A program made the translations under genes and the position numbers. 64,000 nt of DNA from Galbula dea (Eukaryota; Chordata; Aves; Piciformes; Galbulidae): positions 204,830 through 268,829 of the forward strand of contig VWZX01000208.1 in NCBI GenBank assembly GCA_013399015.1, in the 5' to 3' direction. The notes under the pieces are model-generated. The model ran no database searches and had not been told where the DNA came from. It saw nothing but the letters and a program-made list of their open reading frames with translations. Shown piece by piece: positions 1 through 10,200 of the stretch (its first letter is position 1; each line of letters opens with the position of its first letter).

Positions 1-846
1 TAGGAGTTGGAAGGGACCTTGAAAGATCATCTAGTCCAAACCCTCTGCCACAGCAGGTCACACAGAAGTGTGTCCAGATGGGTTTTTTAATATCTCCAGA
101 GGAGGAGACTCCACAACCTCTCTGGGCAGTCTGTCCTGCACCCTCACTGTGAAAAAAATTTTTCTTGTATTCGCACAGAACCTCCTATGATTCAGCTTAC
201 AGCCATTGCCCCTTGTCTTGTCACTGGGCTTCACTGAGAAGAGCCTGACCCCATCCCCCTAACATGCACCCTTCACATGTTTAAAAGCATAGCCTCCTCA
301 TCTCCAAGCTAAACAGACCCAGCTCCCTCAGCTTTTCCTCGTAAGGAAGATGTTCCACTCCCTTCATCATCTTGGTGGCTCTGTGCTGGACTCTTTCAAG
401 TAGTTCCCTATCCTTCTTAAAGTGAGGGGCCCACAGCTGGACACAATATTTCAGATGCAGCCTCACCAGGGTAGAGTAGAGGGGGAGAAGAACCTCTCTT
501 GACCGACTAGCCACCCCCCTTCTAATACACCCCAGAATCTCATTGGCCCTCGTGGCCACTAGAGCACACTGCTGGCTCATGGTCATCTTTCCATCCACCA
601 GGACCGCCAGATCCCTTTTCCCTTCACTGCTCTCTAACAGGTCAGTCCCCAACCTATACTGATCCATGGGGTTGGTCTTTCCCAGATGCAAAACTCGACA
701 CTTGGCCTTGTTGAATTTCATTCAATTTCTCCATGTCCAACTCTCCAGCCTGTCAAAGTCTCTCTGAATGGCAGCACAGCCCTCCAGTGTGTCAGCCACT
801 CCACCCAGTTTAGTGTTGTCAGCAAACTTGCTGAGAGCACACTCTG
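1..846 (-). mobile_element. CR1 LINE, 5'-truncated, cut by the window edge
   Basis: Minus-strand CR1 retrotransposon of the J-like type. Its 3' untranslated end lies at the left edge of the window, where the typical 'ggagttggaagggacc' is seen and the terminal octamers fall outside. Reading leftward from about 846 the first coding trace is a reverse-transcriptase palm motif, FADN in place of the usual FADD, at about 825. The ORF2 C-terminus follows as a 146-codon open frame (721 down to 281) with the CR1 signatures MKFNKAKCRVLHLG, MSQQCALVATRAN, LWAPHFKKDRELLERVQ and LRELGLFSLE. Past codon 146 the frame breaks, so no functional enzyme is made. The right edge at about 846 is a 5' truncation inside the RT domain, as is usual for CR1. 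Similarity to the copy at 24,755-25,346 is high, which suggests one subfamily. Confidence 0.95.
281..721 (-). pseudogene. CR1 ORF2 remnant (reverse-transcriptase thumb and C-terminal part)
   Basis: Open frame of 146 codons inside the CR1 copy at 1-846. It matches the region of avian CR1 ORF2 just after the palm domain: MKFNKAKCRVLHLG at residues 1-14, MSQQCALVATRA near residue 48, a GCIRRGVASRSREV segment, YCVQLWAPHFKKDRELLERV near 93-112, and the final conserved LRELGLFSLEMRRL. Intact CR1 ORF2 carries an endonuclease plus a reverse transcriptase. Here the endonuclease, fingers and most of the palm are missing and the frame stops soon after the LRELGLF motif. It is a dead fragment, and the methionine start is only the first in-frame ATG. 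Confidence 0.9.
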
Positions 847-3410
847 TAATGTATCTTGAAGTAAATCAAATGACCAAAACATTTTATTGAATGCTCATCT
901 ACATGGTTTACAGAAAAATGAAGAACATCTCTAGTCACTCCTTCTCCAGTCTCTTAATGAATGTTGCCAAAGGTACACTCACTCTCCAGTCATTACAGTA
1001 ATATACAGTCCTCTGGCTACTCTTTCCTGCCCTGTTAAGGACTGCAGTGGCAAATGCTGATGCTCGTTAGGCTAGTGTTTTGCTAGTTGAGGACTTCTTG
1101 GATGAAATCCCTAACGTTTTTTGGTAAGGTATTCTGTTCTATGTACACTGTCATACAAATCTTTCTAGTAATGTGTAGCAATTGATTTCCAAATCCTTGA
1201 ACAATTTTATTAAATAGGAGAAACAGTATTTCAGTTGAAATCATTGAGTCACTCTAGACATGGAGTCTGCAATATTGACAAATATCCCTGTTTGTGTATA
1301 GAAAGCAATAATATTGATTTTTCTAAAATTACTTTCTTTTGTTGGTTGTGCTCCAAAACAGTCTTTAATAACATAGGAGTTACTGCTTTTTACTTGTAGT
1401 ACTGCTACAGTTTTTTGCTTTATGTTTTTATTTAAGGTAATGTTATCTAAAAAAATAACTTACATTGTACTCTACATCACAAGCATTTATCAGAAGAGTG
1501 TGTTTTAATCAATGGTTAAGAACCTGTGGAGAAGTTTGCAAAATGTATGTAATTCTCACATTTAAAATTAAATTTAGTTACTTGATTTAGAATTTTTAAT
1601 GATATTGCAGCATGTTGTAATAAAAACATGTTGAAGACAGCATTGTGCCAAACAAAAGATAAGCATAATATGATGGAAAGAACTGTCCTAAATGGAGAAT
1701 GTCCTAAATGCATGAAGCACATGGTAATGGAGGAGAAAGATATATTTTTTTTCTAAATTTTAAGATAGTTTCCTAATGCAATTTGAAATTATCTTCTAAA
1801 AGTCACACTCTATATAATCTGTCAGATACAAGCATTATTGCAGCTGAACACAGATTTGTAATTTTATCCTACATAGAGGTATCTGTGTACATGCTAAGTA
1901 CAATAAATCTGATCAAATTTTCAAAATACTTGAACCAGTGTTACTGGTTTGGTTTTGGTTTTTTGGTTTGGTTTGGTTTGGTTTTTTTTTTTTGCATGAA
2001 TGTTACGATGATCTTCTTCAAAGAACACCCCAGAAAGGACTGACTTTTTTTTGAGACAGTTCGTTTTAGGTGTGTCAAAGCTTGTTATACAGCAGCAGGT
2101 GCCATCTCCCTGTCTGGGTGCTGAGACAGGCTGGAGGAAGCCCCTGCACAGATATAGAGTTAGCATCAGTGCTGGGAGGGACATGCTGTGTGGTTTCCCA
2201 GTGCTGGTGGGTGTTTGGAGAATGAAAGGTAAGCTGTGGGACTGCAGTCCTTGCCTAAGCAGTTAAAAGAAAGGAGAGGAAAAACATCACGAAATGCTGT
2301 CTAGTGTGTGTGGCTTCAATGGTATCTGAACAAGTGGACTCTCAAATCTGCTGTTCTATTACCTTTAGCTGGAGATAAATGAATCCTGTTTATCTTAAAA
2401 TAAGTTGAAGAAAAACCCTTAAAGAATACTCTTTCAAAGCAATACAAAAGATGTATATCAAGCAGATCCAGCCATAGGATCATGTTTTGCTTTATTGCAT
2501 ACTGGTGACAGTATGACAGGTGTTTCCTCAGATCACCATCAGTCTTGAGTTTTGACAGTGTAGCTGATTTTAACCAACTGATACCCAGATGTCCTTAATC
2601 ATTCTGACTTATGTTCCACTGCTCAGTAAGTGAATGGTACCCTGCATAGCTAATAATTCACTCTTTCTATTCTATGTATCCTTTTCCATGTTCATTTATG
2701 GACATTCAAGGTTATTTTGTTGTGTTCTGAGATGCAACATTATAAAACATATCATATGTTGTAATGCTCTCTACAGAGAAAAGTAAATCTAGACTGTTTC
2801 TCCAGAGTATTGTGTGCTGACAGCATCCACCTGCTGGAAACTAAAAGAAGTAAACAAAGTCCGTAGTTATTCCATTTAAAAGATGCTGTAATTGAATACA
2901 TGCACACACTGACTCTTAGGGACTGCCCTGATTTCTGCACAGCCAGGGTCTGCAGTCTACCAAATATAAGGTGCCTAAGAAAAAAAAATATAATGAAGTA
3001 GAGGCACCTGCAAGTTGTGAGTGTGCAATATAATTAAGATACAAAGAATTTCATGCTACTATTTCAGTAACTGTACTTCTTGTACTATGTCGCTCTTCAG
3101 TCTTTGTGCTGAGATAAGGTGGGGGTTTCCCATTGTACTTTTTGGAATACGTCACATTGTCCCAGCATCTTGCCAGCCTACTGTTCAGAATTTGAAAATA
3201 AGAGAACTGCTTTTGTGGCTGCAACCAACTACCAACCCACTTCACGGTTTACTTCAAAGCCATTGCTTTCAGTGTCTCTTTGTAGGACTACATATTTGTT
3301 TCCCTGTCTGGGAAACAGGGGAAAGAGGAGGTCAGATAGCAGGATGGGCTTATTAAGTAGATGATAGCTTTTGCCCTTTCTGCCTTCCATTACATGGTGA
3401 CCAGTGATAG
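847..3410. other. AT-rich unique sequence, no gene recognised
   Basis: I see no known transposon, RNA gene or supported coding region. Open frames are all under 90 codons except one of 111 codons (3,021-3,356), show no recognisable motif and overlap on both strands. The stretch contains one TTGG-type simple repeat (1,946-1,993). A segment at 2,060-2,240 is richer in GC and ends in a donor-like 'aaaggtaagc' at about 2,226, but nothing else supports an exon. Confidence 0.6.
1946..1993. repeat. (TTTGG)n simple repeat with poly-T
   Basis: Degenerate runs of ggttt and ggtttt units lead into an uninterrupted run of T. This is an ordinary microsatellite-like tract, possibly an old poly(A)/T-derived repeat. 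Confidence 0.85.
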
Positions 3411-3564
3411 GGGGAGAAGTGGTGGCCTAGTGGTTAAGATTTGGTGCTTTCGTCACTGGGGCCCAGGTTCAATTTCCTGCCAGGGAAGAATCCTGCTCTG
3501 GCAGGGGGTTTGGACTAGATGATCTTTCGAGTTCCCTTTCAACTCAATTTTGTGATTCTGTGAT
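3411..3564 (+). mobile_element. tRNA-Glu-derived SINE-like element with CR1 3' tail
   Basis: The left part (3,416-3,487) is colinear and gap-free with a 72-nt tRNA-Glu gene. I count about 53 of 72 identical positions against the vertebrate tRNA-Glu(CTC) sequence as I remember it. The A box (TGGCCTAGTGG) fits the pol III consensus. The B box (GGTTCAATTTC) differs from GGTTCGATTCC mainly by decay at the CpG. The anticodon arm still folds into a 5-bp stem with loop CTTTCGT, giving anticodon TTC. The 5' acceptor strand no longer pairs with the 3' strand (CCAGGGA), so it is not a working tRNA gene. The sequence then runs directly into a CR1 3' end (tggcagggggtttggactag through tgtgattctgtga). This architecture, a tRNA head with internal promoter plus a LINE 3' tail, is that of a SINE mobilised by CR1. 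Only one copy is visible here, so a one-off chimera remains possible. Confidence 0.75.
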
Positions 3565-4285
3565 GAAGTTTCTCTCTGCAGGAGGATATTGAAACCTCCA
3601 GCTCTTCTAAGCAATGGCTCCCTGCATCTGCCTCAACTTGCTACTTGGAAGACGCACACAGACCCCTCAGCTAAATGAGCACTTTCTCACTTTCCTTGCA
3701 TAATCTTTTACCTCAGAGCAATGTTGTTTTGAGGTTATGCACATCTTTCTGGGTTGGTTGATTGTCAGTGAAAGGAAAGGAGAGTATGTGATGCCTCCAG
3801 TGGAACTGGTGGGACCCTAATGCATGTATTATAAAACTGAATTCCAATAGCCTGAAGGAAAAATAGTACATTGAGGTTAAGGGAACAGACATGACTGAGG
3901 GTATACAGTGACAAAGCTCTTTACATGGCACATCTCCTTTCATGTTTCCTTGTAGTACTTTAACTCTTCAGCAAGCATCTGAGCTGGCAGGACATAGAAT
4001 TATACAGATTCATAACTGAATATCTACTTAACTTGCATGGTTGTCCAACTTTTAGATATTATTTAGACTTGTAAAAGTCTTCACTTCAGTTGCACCTCTT
4101 GTTTGCAACCAGCTAATTTTCTGATACTAAAATGGAATAAAACAATTCTATATTTCAATGTAGACTCATAAATATCACTTCTTATTTCTAAAGTCTTTGA
4201 ATCAGCCCAGAGTTCTTTAGAGTCAGTAGCTTTTTCTTTTTTCCTGAAGATATGGGGAGGTGTTCAACTAAAATCTCATGTATTT

Positions 4286-4303
4286 AAAACAAACAAACAA
4301 ACC
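4286..4303. repeat. (AAAC)n microsatellite
   Basis: About four perfect AAAC units in an A-rich context. Short and unremarkable. Confidence 0.8.
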
Positions 4304-5251
4304 AAAAATCACCCAAAACCCCTCTACTCAAGAGTTAACTGTAGGTTTTACTTTTCCAGGGTTCATAAAGCATCTATGTATACTTAGAAATGCAAAAGCA
4401 AGAATGTTTTAACCTGTTCAGAATGGAATGTAAAACTATCTAAAAGGTATCAGTGAATTTCTAATGTCTTATTAAGCAGTGTTTTATCAACAATCACTTT
4501 AATCAACAGCACTTTAAATTACTACAAGACTGACAATCTCTTAGGACATTTTCAATTACAGAATTTGGAAGAAAGCAGGCTTTTTTTGTGTGTGTGTTTT
4601 TCCTTTCAAGAAGCCAAAACATAAATTGTGTAGTTTCATGCGTACTGCATCACAAAGAATATATACAGAAATACAGCCAGTTAAGATACTAATTTCTTGC
4701 TGAAAACAAATCAGAAAAAGTTGATGACATTGTCAAACCACTATTTGGTAAGTGGCAACTTACAATGCTGATCATGTAGATAGTGTATTGTCCATTTTGG
4801 AGGGGCAGTGTTAGAAGAATTGTGTCTTCCATAATAAACATACAGTTAATTGGATGAACTGACACCAGTTTCTTATTGCAGTAACACTAGAATGATAGTT
4901 TGTGTTCCAAGAAGAGTGTCTATTGATTAAATGCACCTTGCACTGAAGCAATTAATATTGATCTTCTTGATCTATCAGTGCCTGTTTCATCATGATTACA
5001 AGGCTTGATCTTACAACAGTTGCAATGCAGTGCAGTGTTTACAACTGAGAATCACCCTGTAATGCTTAAGAAATATACTTGGTCATAAGTGTTTGAACAG
5101 TTGACTTTAGTTCCCATTCTGAAACCTCTTGGAAAGAAGGGAAGAAACAAAGCTTTTCTCTTTTTTCTCTTTTCCTACATAGCCTGTAATGGAAAAAGCC
5201 AAAATTATTGTCTCTGACTTTAGAGGATACTCAACTACATTGACAATAGAC

Positions 5252-5289
5252 CTCGTAATGCTAATGTAATCTTGTAATGCTAATTTAAT
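5252..5289. repeat. Two-copy 19-bp tandem duplication
   Basis: Two adjacent 19-base units, both containing 'gtaatgctaat', match at 17 of 19 positions. It looks like a local replication-slippage duplication. Confidence 0.75.
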
Positions 5290-7011
5290 GTGAAAGAGTA
5301 TGAGAAACAAAAGAGCCTGTTTTCCTGCTCAGAATATTGGAGAGTATTTCCAATTCAAACCTCAAAACCTGCAACTTTTTCTTTGAGTCAGTTAATTATT
5401 TGCTTTCTGGGAAATAAAACTGTTTCAAAGAATGCTGAGATTTTTGTGTAATACTATGATTTGAGAACTTCTGTTTTTAGAAGAAAAAACTCAATGCCAC
5501 CAATAAAGCTGTGATTTTCTGACTGAAGAATGGAATCACAGAGAATGATGGCCCAAGGCAGGATCAAATACTTATGTGGTAATTCAGACAGATTTTGTCT
5601 AATGTCCTTAAACTCTGCCAGTACTGAGTGCTTCATAAATCACTAGGTAATCTACTCCAGAATGATCTTTCCTGGTACAAACTTTTTCCTAGTTCTTAAG
5701 TAAGTTTTACATTTTAAGCTAGTACACAAAATAGATGAAATATGTAGCCAAGATTTTACAGTACTGAATAGGACAAAGCCATCATTTGGTATGTCTTGCA
5801 TACATTTGCCTTGTTTATACTTTCAAGTATGAACTGTTGTCCCTTTTGCAGCAGCCTTCCACCTGTCTCCAGCCTATGATTTAATATGTTCAATAGGATC
5901 AACCTTCCCAGATACACAGATATTACCTAAACAATTTTTCTTCATTCTCTTTCTACAAGACAAATTTCTTCTCTGCAGTGCTACTTGATGTGTTCGATTT
6001 TACTAATGATAACTAGTCATTGAGTGTTGCATTTGTCTTCTAACTTCCAAGCCTGTTGGAAAACTCTTGACTACCACGCTTGAAACTAGAAAAATTAAAG
6101 AATTAAAGTAGAGTACGAATTTCAACTTAGCACCAGGAGATTCTGCCTTGCACAGAAAGTCTTCAGTGTGTCCCTGCTGATGGTAATTCTTCCTATCCTA
6201 CTCAACTCTGAAGGAGTTATTGCTTCCATGGAGATGTGATCAGGAGCTTACAGTTCCTGTTGGGTCTAAGGAGCAATCACTGTAGAGTAAGTCACATCCT
6301 TGTAGTGCAGAAAATCTTTTACCATTGTTTGAAGCACCTTCCTCTTAGGATGGGGAAGGAGTCATTGTCTTACAAGAAATAAAAGATATCAACTTCACCT
6401 CATTTCTGTGGGAAGCTTGATGAAAGCCTGCAGGTATCCTGCAGGGATCCTTGGATTTGGATCTTCAGAAAGGAAACTTTGTCAGTGGCCTTTATATGAA
6501 CTGTATTTTTAATAAGGATATTTTAGCTCTTGAACATTTTATATGTAGCATGAACATCTTAGTTCTCTCTTCCATAAATAAAAACTGAAGACAGTTACTT
6601 TAAACAGTTTTTTCTAACATGAAAAGTCAATGTCACAGGCAATAGCAAAGCTTTTGAAGTTTCAAACACTTCTTATTCAGATTATTTTTATCAGTGCTCT
6701 ACCATCTCACACTTGAAAAGATGTGCCTCTGCTTTATATGAGTGCCTTTACCAACTGTTATTATAATAATAAAATAGGATGTGCTCATTCCTCTCTCATT
6801 TTTCAAGGCTGATGTAGTCAGGACTCTAGGAGTCTTTAATCAGGAAGGATGTCATATTTAAATCTGTACTGGTTTAAGTCTTTCTAGTTGTAATTTTTTA
6901 TGTAAATACTATGGGAGTATTTAAATTTTGTCCAGTGCCTGATTAAAAGCACTATTATCACGGTGCTTGCATGCAAATGACCATAGAGGATTTATTATCA
7001 CTCATGTCCAA

Positions 7012-7632
7012 ATTCATAGAATCATAGAATAGTTTGGGTTGGGAGAGACCTTAAAGATATTCTAGTGCCAGCTCCCTTGCAATGGGGAGGGACACCTTCC
7101 ACTAGACCAGGTTGCTCAAAGCATTATCCAACATGGCCTTGAATGCTTCCAGGGAGGGGACATCTGCAACCTCTCTGGGCAACCTGTTCCACTCTCTCAC
7201 CACCCTCACAGTGAGGAACTTCTCCGCATCTAGTCTAAATCTACCCCCTTGCAATTTAAAGCCATTACTCCTTATGCTATCCCTACATGCCCTTGAAGAA
7301 ACTCCCTCTCCAGATTTCTTCAGGCCCCCTTTAGAAACTGGAATGCTATGAAGACTTCCTGGAGCTGACTTTTCTTCAGGCTGAACAACTTTCTCAGCCT
7401 GTATTTACTGGGGAGATGCTTCAGCCCTCTCATCTTGATAGCCCTCCTCTGGACTCAACTCCAACAAGTCCTTGTCTTTCTTATGCTGAGGGCCCAAGAG
7501 CTGAATACTCCGGGTAGGGTCTCAAGGTCTCACCAGAGCAGAGCAGAGGTAGAGAATCACTTCCCTTGACCTGCCAGCTATGCTTCTTTTGAAACAGAAC
7601 AGGATATGGTAGGGTTTCTGAGCTACAAATGC
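7012..7632 (-). mobile_element. CR1 LINE fragment, older subfamily
   Basis: Minus-strand CR1 of a different subfamily from the J-like copies. Its 3' end reads 'catagaatcatagaatagtt' followed by 'tgggttgggagagacc'. The copy spans the 3' UTR and the C-terminal part of ORF2 up to about 7,632, and the reading frame is broken by several stops and indels. A 9-bp direct repeat, CAAATTCAT, lies on both sides (7,009-7,017 and 7,632-7,640) and may be a target-site duplication. That would be unusual for CR1, and chance is not excluded in AT-rich DNA. The plus-strand open frame at 7,112-7,351 is an antisense shadow of this element. Confidence 0.92.
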
Positions 7633-7640
7633 AAATTCAT

Positions 7641-10082
7641 CATGCAAATTTACTTTTACAGTTTGATAGTTTAGGAATATGGTTCTTTAAGCTTGTATTT
7701 CCAGGAGACTTCTGTGATAATTTGTCTGTGGATGTTAATAAATTAAACTGTGTATTTGATTTCACTTTTGAGATGTGATAAAGCTATTTTAACAAGTCAG
7801 GCAGAGACTTTTATCAGGCATTCCTCTAGAGGCACAGAGCTGCTGCTCTGACTTTATACCATTCAACATTCCTTGTGTTGGCCTTGCTGGGAAAAATATT
7901 GCCTTTGATTTTTATATGTACATATGACATCATCTTATTTTCTGCATACTTAGACAACTTCACAGTGTTTTAATTGACAACTACTTTGTTAACATTCATC
8001 ACAACTAATGTATTTTATACATTGTTTGCCTTTGCTTTCACAGCATTTATTCTCCCTTTGAATTTTATTTTAAACGTTCTGCAAATATATCAGCTGAGTG
8101 TTGTCTTTTTCCTTCAGAACTACTTTGCTGGACACTTGACCTTAGCTGAAAATAAAGTATGCAATGAATACTATTTGTTATGCCTGTATAACTTTTTATT
8201 AGTCTAGTCATTAGTTTTTTATTAAGCTGTTAAGCCAGTAATCATGTACATTTGAGAGTACTGCAAGGAGAACTATGTTGTCGTTGGATGATAGATTCAC
8301 AATGCTTTGTAATCAGAATTCTCACCATCTTAAAATGAAATTTCTGTACACTCTGAAGCCTTGAAAAATAATTTGTAAATGAAAGAAGAATGAAATTAAG
8401 AAGTCAGTAGGAATATCATAACTTTCTCAGTCTAGGCATTTGCACTATACCTTAATTTGGGGAATAGTAGCTCAGAGTTGCAGTGTGAAATGAGGTTATT
8501 GAGCAATAATGAACAAGAAGTTTTACAGGGTTTTACTTTAGACTAGCTCTAGTCTAGTTCAATTGTCTAAATGCCTGCTAAGAGTTGGAGTGCATTAAGT
8601 GAACTTCTAGAGTACATCTTTCCACTTAGTTTCATTTAAAAGAATCTAATTTGTGCATTCCAAGTACATTCTATGTTGTGAACCAAAACATGGTAACTGG
8701 GAACTGTTAGGCGACTTCTGAAAGCACATTCCTGATCTGAATGGAAATGCTAATATGTCCATATGTCAGAAAGCACTGTGTGAGCTTTCCTATTCTCTAG
8801 CGCCCCAGAATTTGGGGTGACTTTGTTGAATTTGTTTCATTTCTTTTGCAGAATTCATATCTAGTCCTTACTAGCTCAGAGAATTTATGGAGGCATTATG
8901 AGAGACTGACTGCCTTACCATTTTAGGGATGTTTGTTGAAGGTCGGGCCTATGTATTTTAGGATTTACTATATTAATATCACCAAAATTGTGTCTTGTTA
9001 GAGCCAAATTCTCTCTCAGAACTTTGGTAACATCTAATCACCATCAGCAAGCATCAGCATCATTGGCAGAAGATGTTTCTCACTGTTTGATAGCTGCTAT
9101 CACTTTGCCTGACTGATGATTTGCAATTAATTCTCATTGTGTGTATTCAGGCTGCTTGTTTATTTGCGACTGTGGAATGGCACACATGCAGAACAGAGTA
9201 CAGAACTCCCATCAGCTAAATGCCTTCTTGAATGGTAAAATGTATAGCTGTGTCAAAAATAAATATCACAGGTTTTAAAAGTAGAATGGATGTGTGCTAG
9301 AATTTCAGTCCTGGGCTTAGAAAATACGTCATCTTGGATAGGCTTTATCGCACACCGAGTTCTGCAGCATGATGTAGATACATCATGGTAACTTTTTGTA
9401 ATTTCTGTCCTTCAGGACACAATTATTTGTCCAGAGAGATTATATAAAGTCAGTAAAAACCTAGAGAGAAAATTAAGTTAATAGCATTGCAAAGAGTATA
9501 AATTGGTGTGAAGGTTGGTTGGTTAATTCTATAAATTGCACTAGTTTGTGTGGCACTAGAATTGGAACTTTTGAAATACTATGATGAAGCACAGATTTTT
9601 GAATATTTCAAGAATGTTTGTAGTACATTTAGAGTTTGATTGTAGCAATTGAATAGGGTTTTCCCTGCACACCATGCATGAAGTCTAATATTACCCTTGC
9701 TTGCTGTAGAAATAGCCACAAAGCCAAATTAACTTAGTTTTATCTTTGTCATATTTTCGAGCTCAAGAACTACACCTTGCAATATCTTTTTATGTTAAGG
9801 AATCAGATTTACATTCAGAGTGATTATACTTCTTTTAAACATTGCTAAATTGCTTCTAAATCCATTTATTTCAGAGATGATGCAGGTAACATTTATTCTT
9901 AGCTCTTGTAAGTGCCTTCATAGGCTACTATGAAAAATGTCTTCCATGTTAAGTTAACTTAAGAAAAACCACACAGGTTTGCTTTTCCCAGAACTGTATA
10001 AGCAGAAAGTTCTTTGACAGTGGAAGCTAAAAAATGGAAATTATTAATGGTAATTTCATCAATTTTGAAAATGACTAGAAGT
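7641..10082. other. AT-rich unique sequence, no gene recognised
   Basis: No repeat family, RNA gene or supported exon seen. The one open frame near 80 codons (7,974-8,207, plus) encodes a hydrophobic F/L-rich stretch of the sort that arises from T-rich DNA and is not credible as a gene. Confidence 0.6.
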
Positions 10083-10200
10083 TTCTACTCAGCACTGGGA
10101 GGCCACGCCTGAAGGGAGTACTGTGTCCACTTCTGGGCTCCCCAGTGCAAAGGAGATATAGACCTACTAAAGACACTCCAGCAAAGTACAGAAGAGATAG
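10083..10200 (+). mobile_element. Old CR1 ORF2 fragment
   Basis: Diverged plus-strand piece of CR1 ORF2. The run 'gagtactgtgtccacttctg' and the following 'ggctccccagtgcaaaggag' correspond to the EYCVQFWAP-type segment and the K(R)D..LL..VQ segment seen in the younger copies. No open frame survives and no 3' end is present. Boundaries are approximate because similarity fades on both sides. The degree of decay suggests it is among the older insertions here. Confidence 0.75.

Larger units (their letters stand above)
3565..7008. other. AT-rich unique sequence, no gene recognised
   Basis: No transposon, RNA gene or convincing exon is visible. Short open frames (60-76 codons on the minus strand) carry no family motif. 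It contains a CAAA simple repeat near 4,286-4,303 and a 19-bp tandem duplication at 5,252-5,289. Confidence 0.6.

Noticed and set aside
3416..3487. Functional tRNA-Glu gene
   Set aside because: The 5' acceptor strand no longer pairs with the 3' strand, the B box is altered and the sequence continues straight into a CR1 tail. It is tRNA-derived, not a tRNA gene.
7974..8207. Hydrophobic 77-codon ORF as a membrane protein
   Set aside because: The F/L/I-rich composition is what T-rich DNA gives in any open frame, with no other gene signal.
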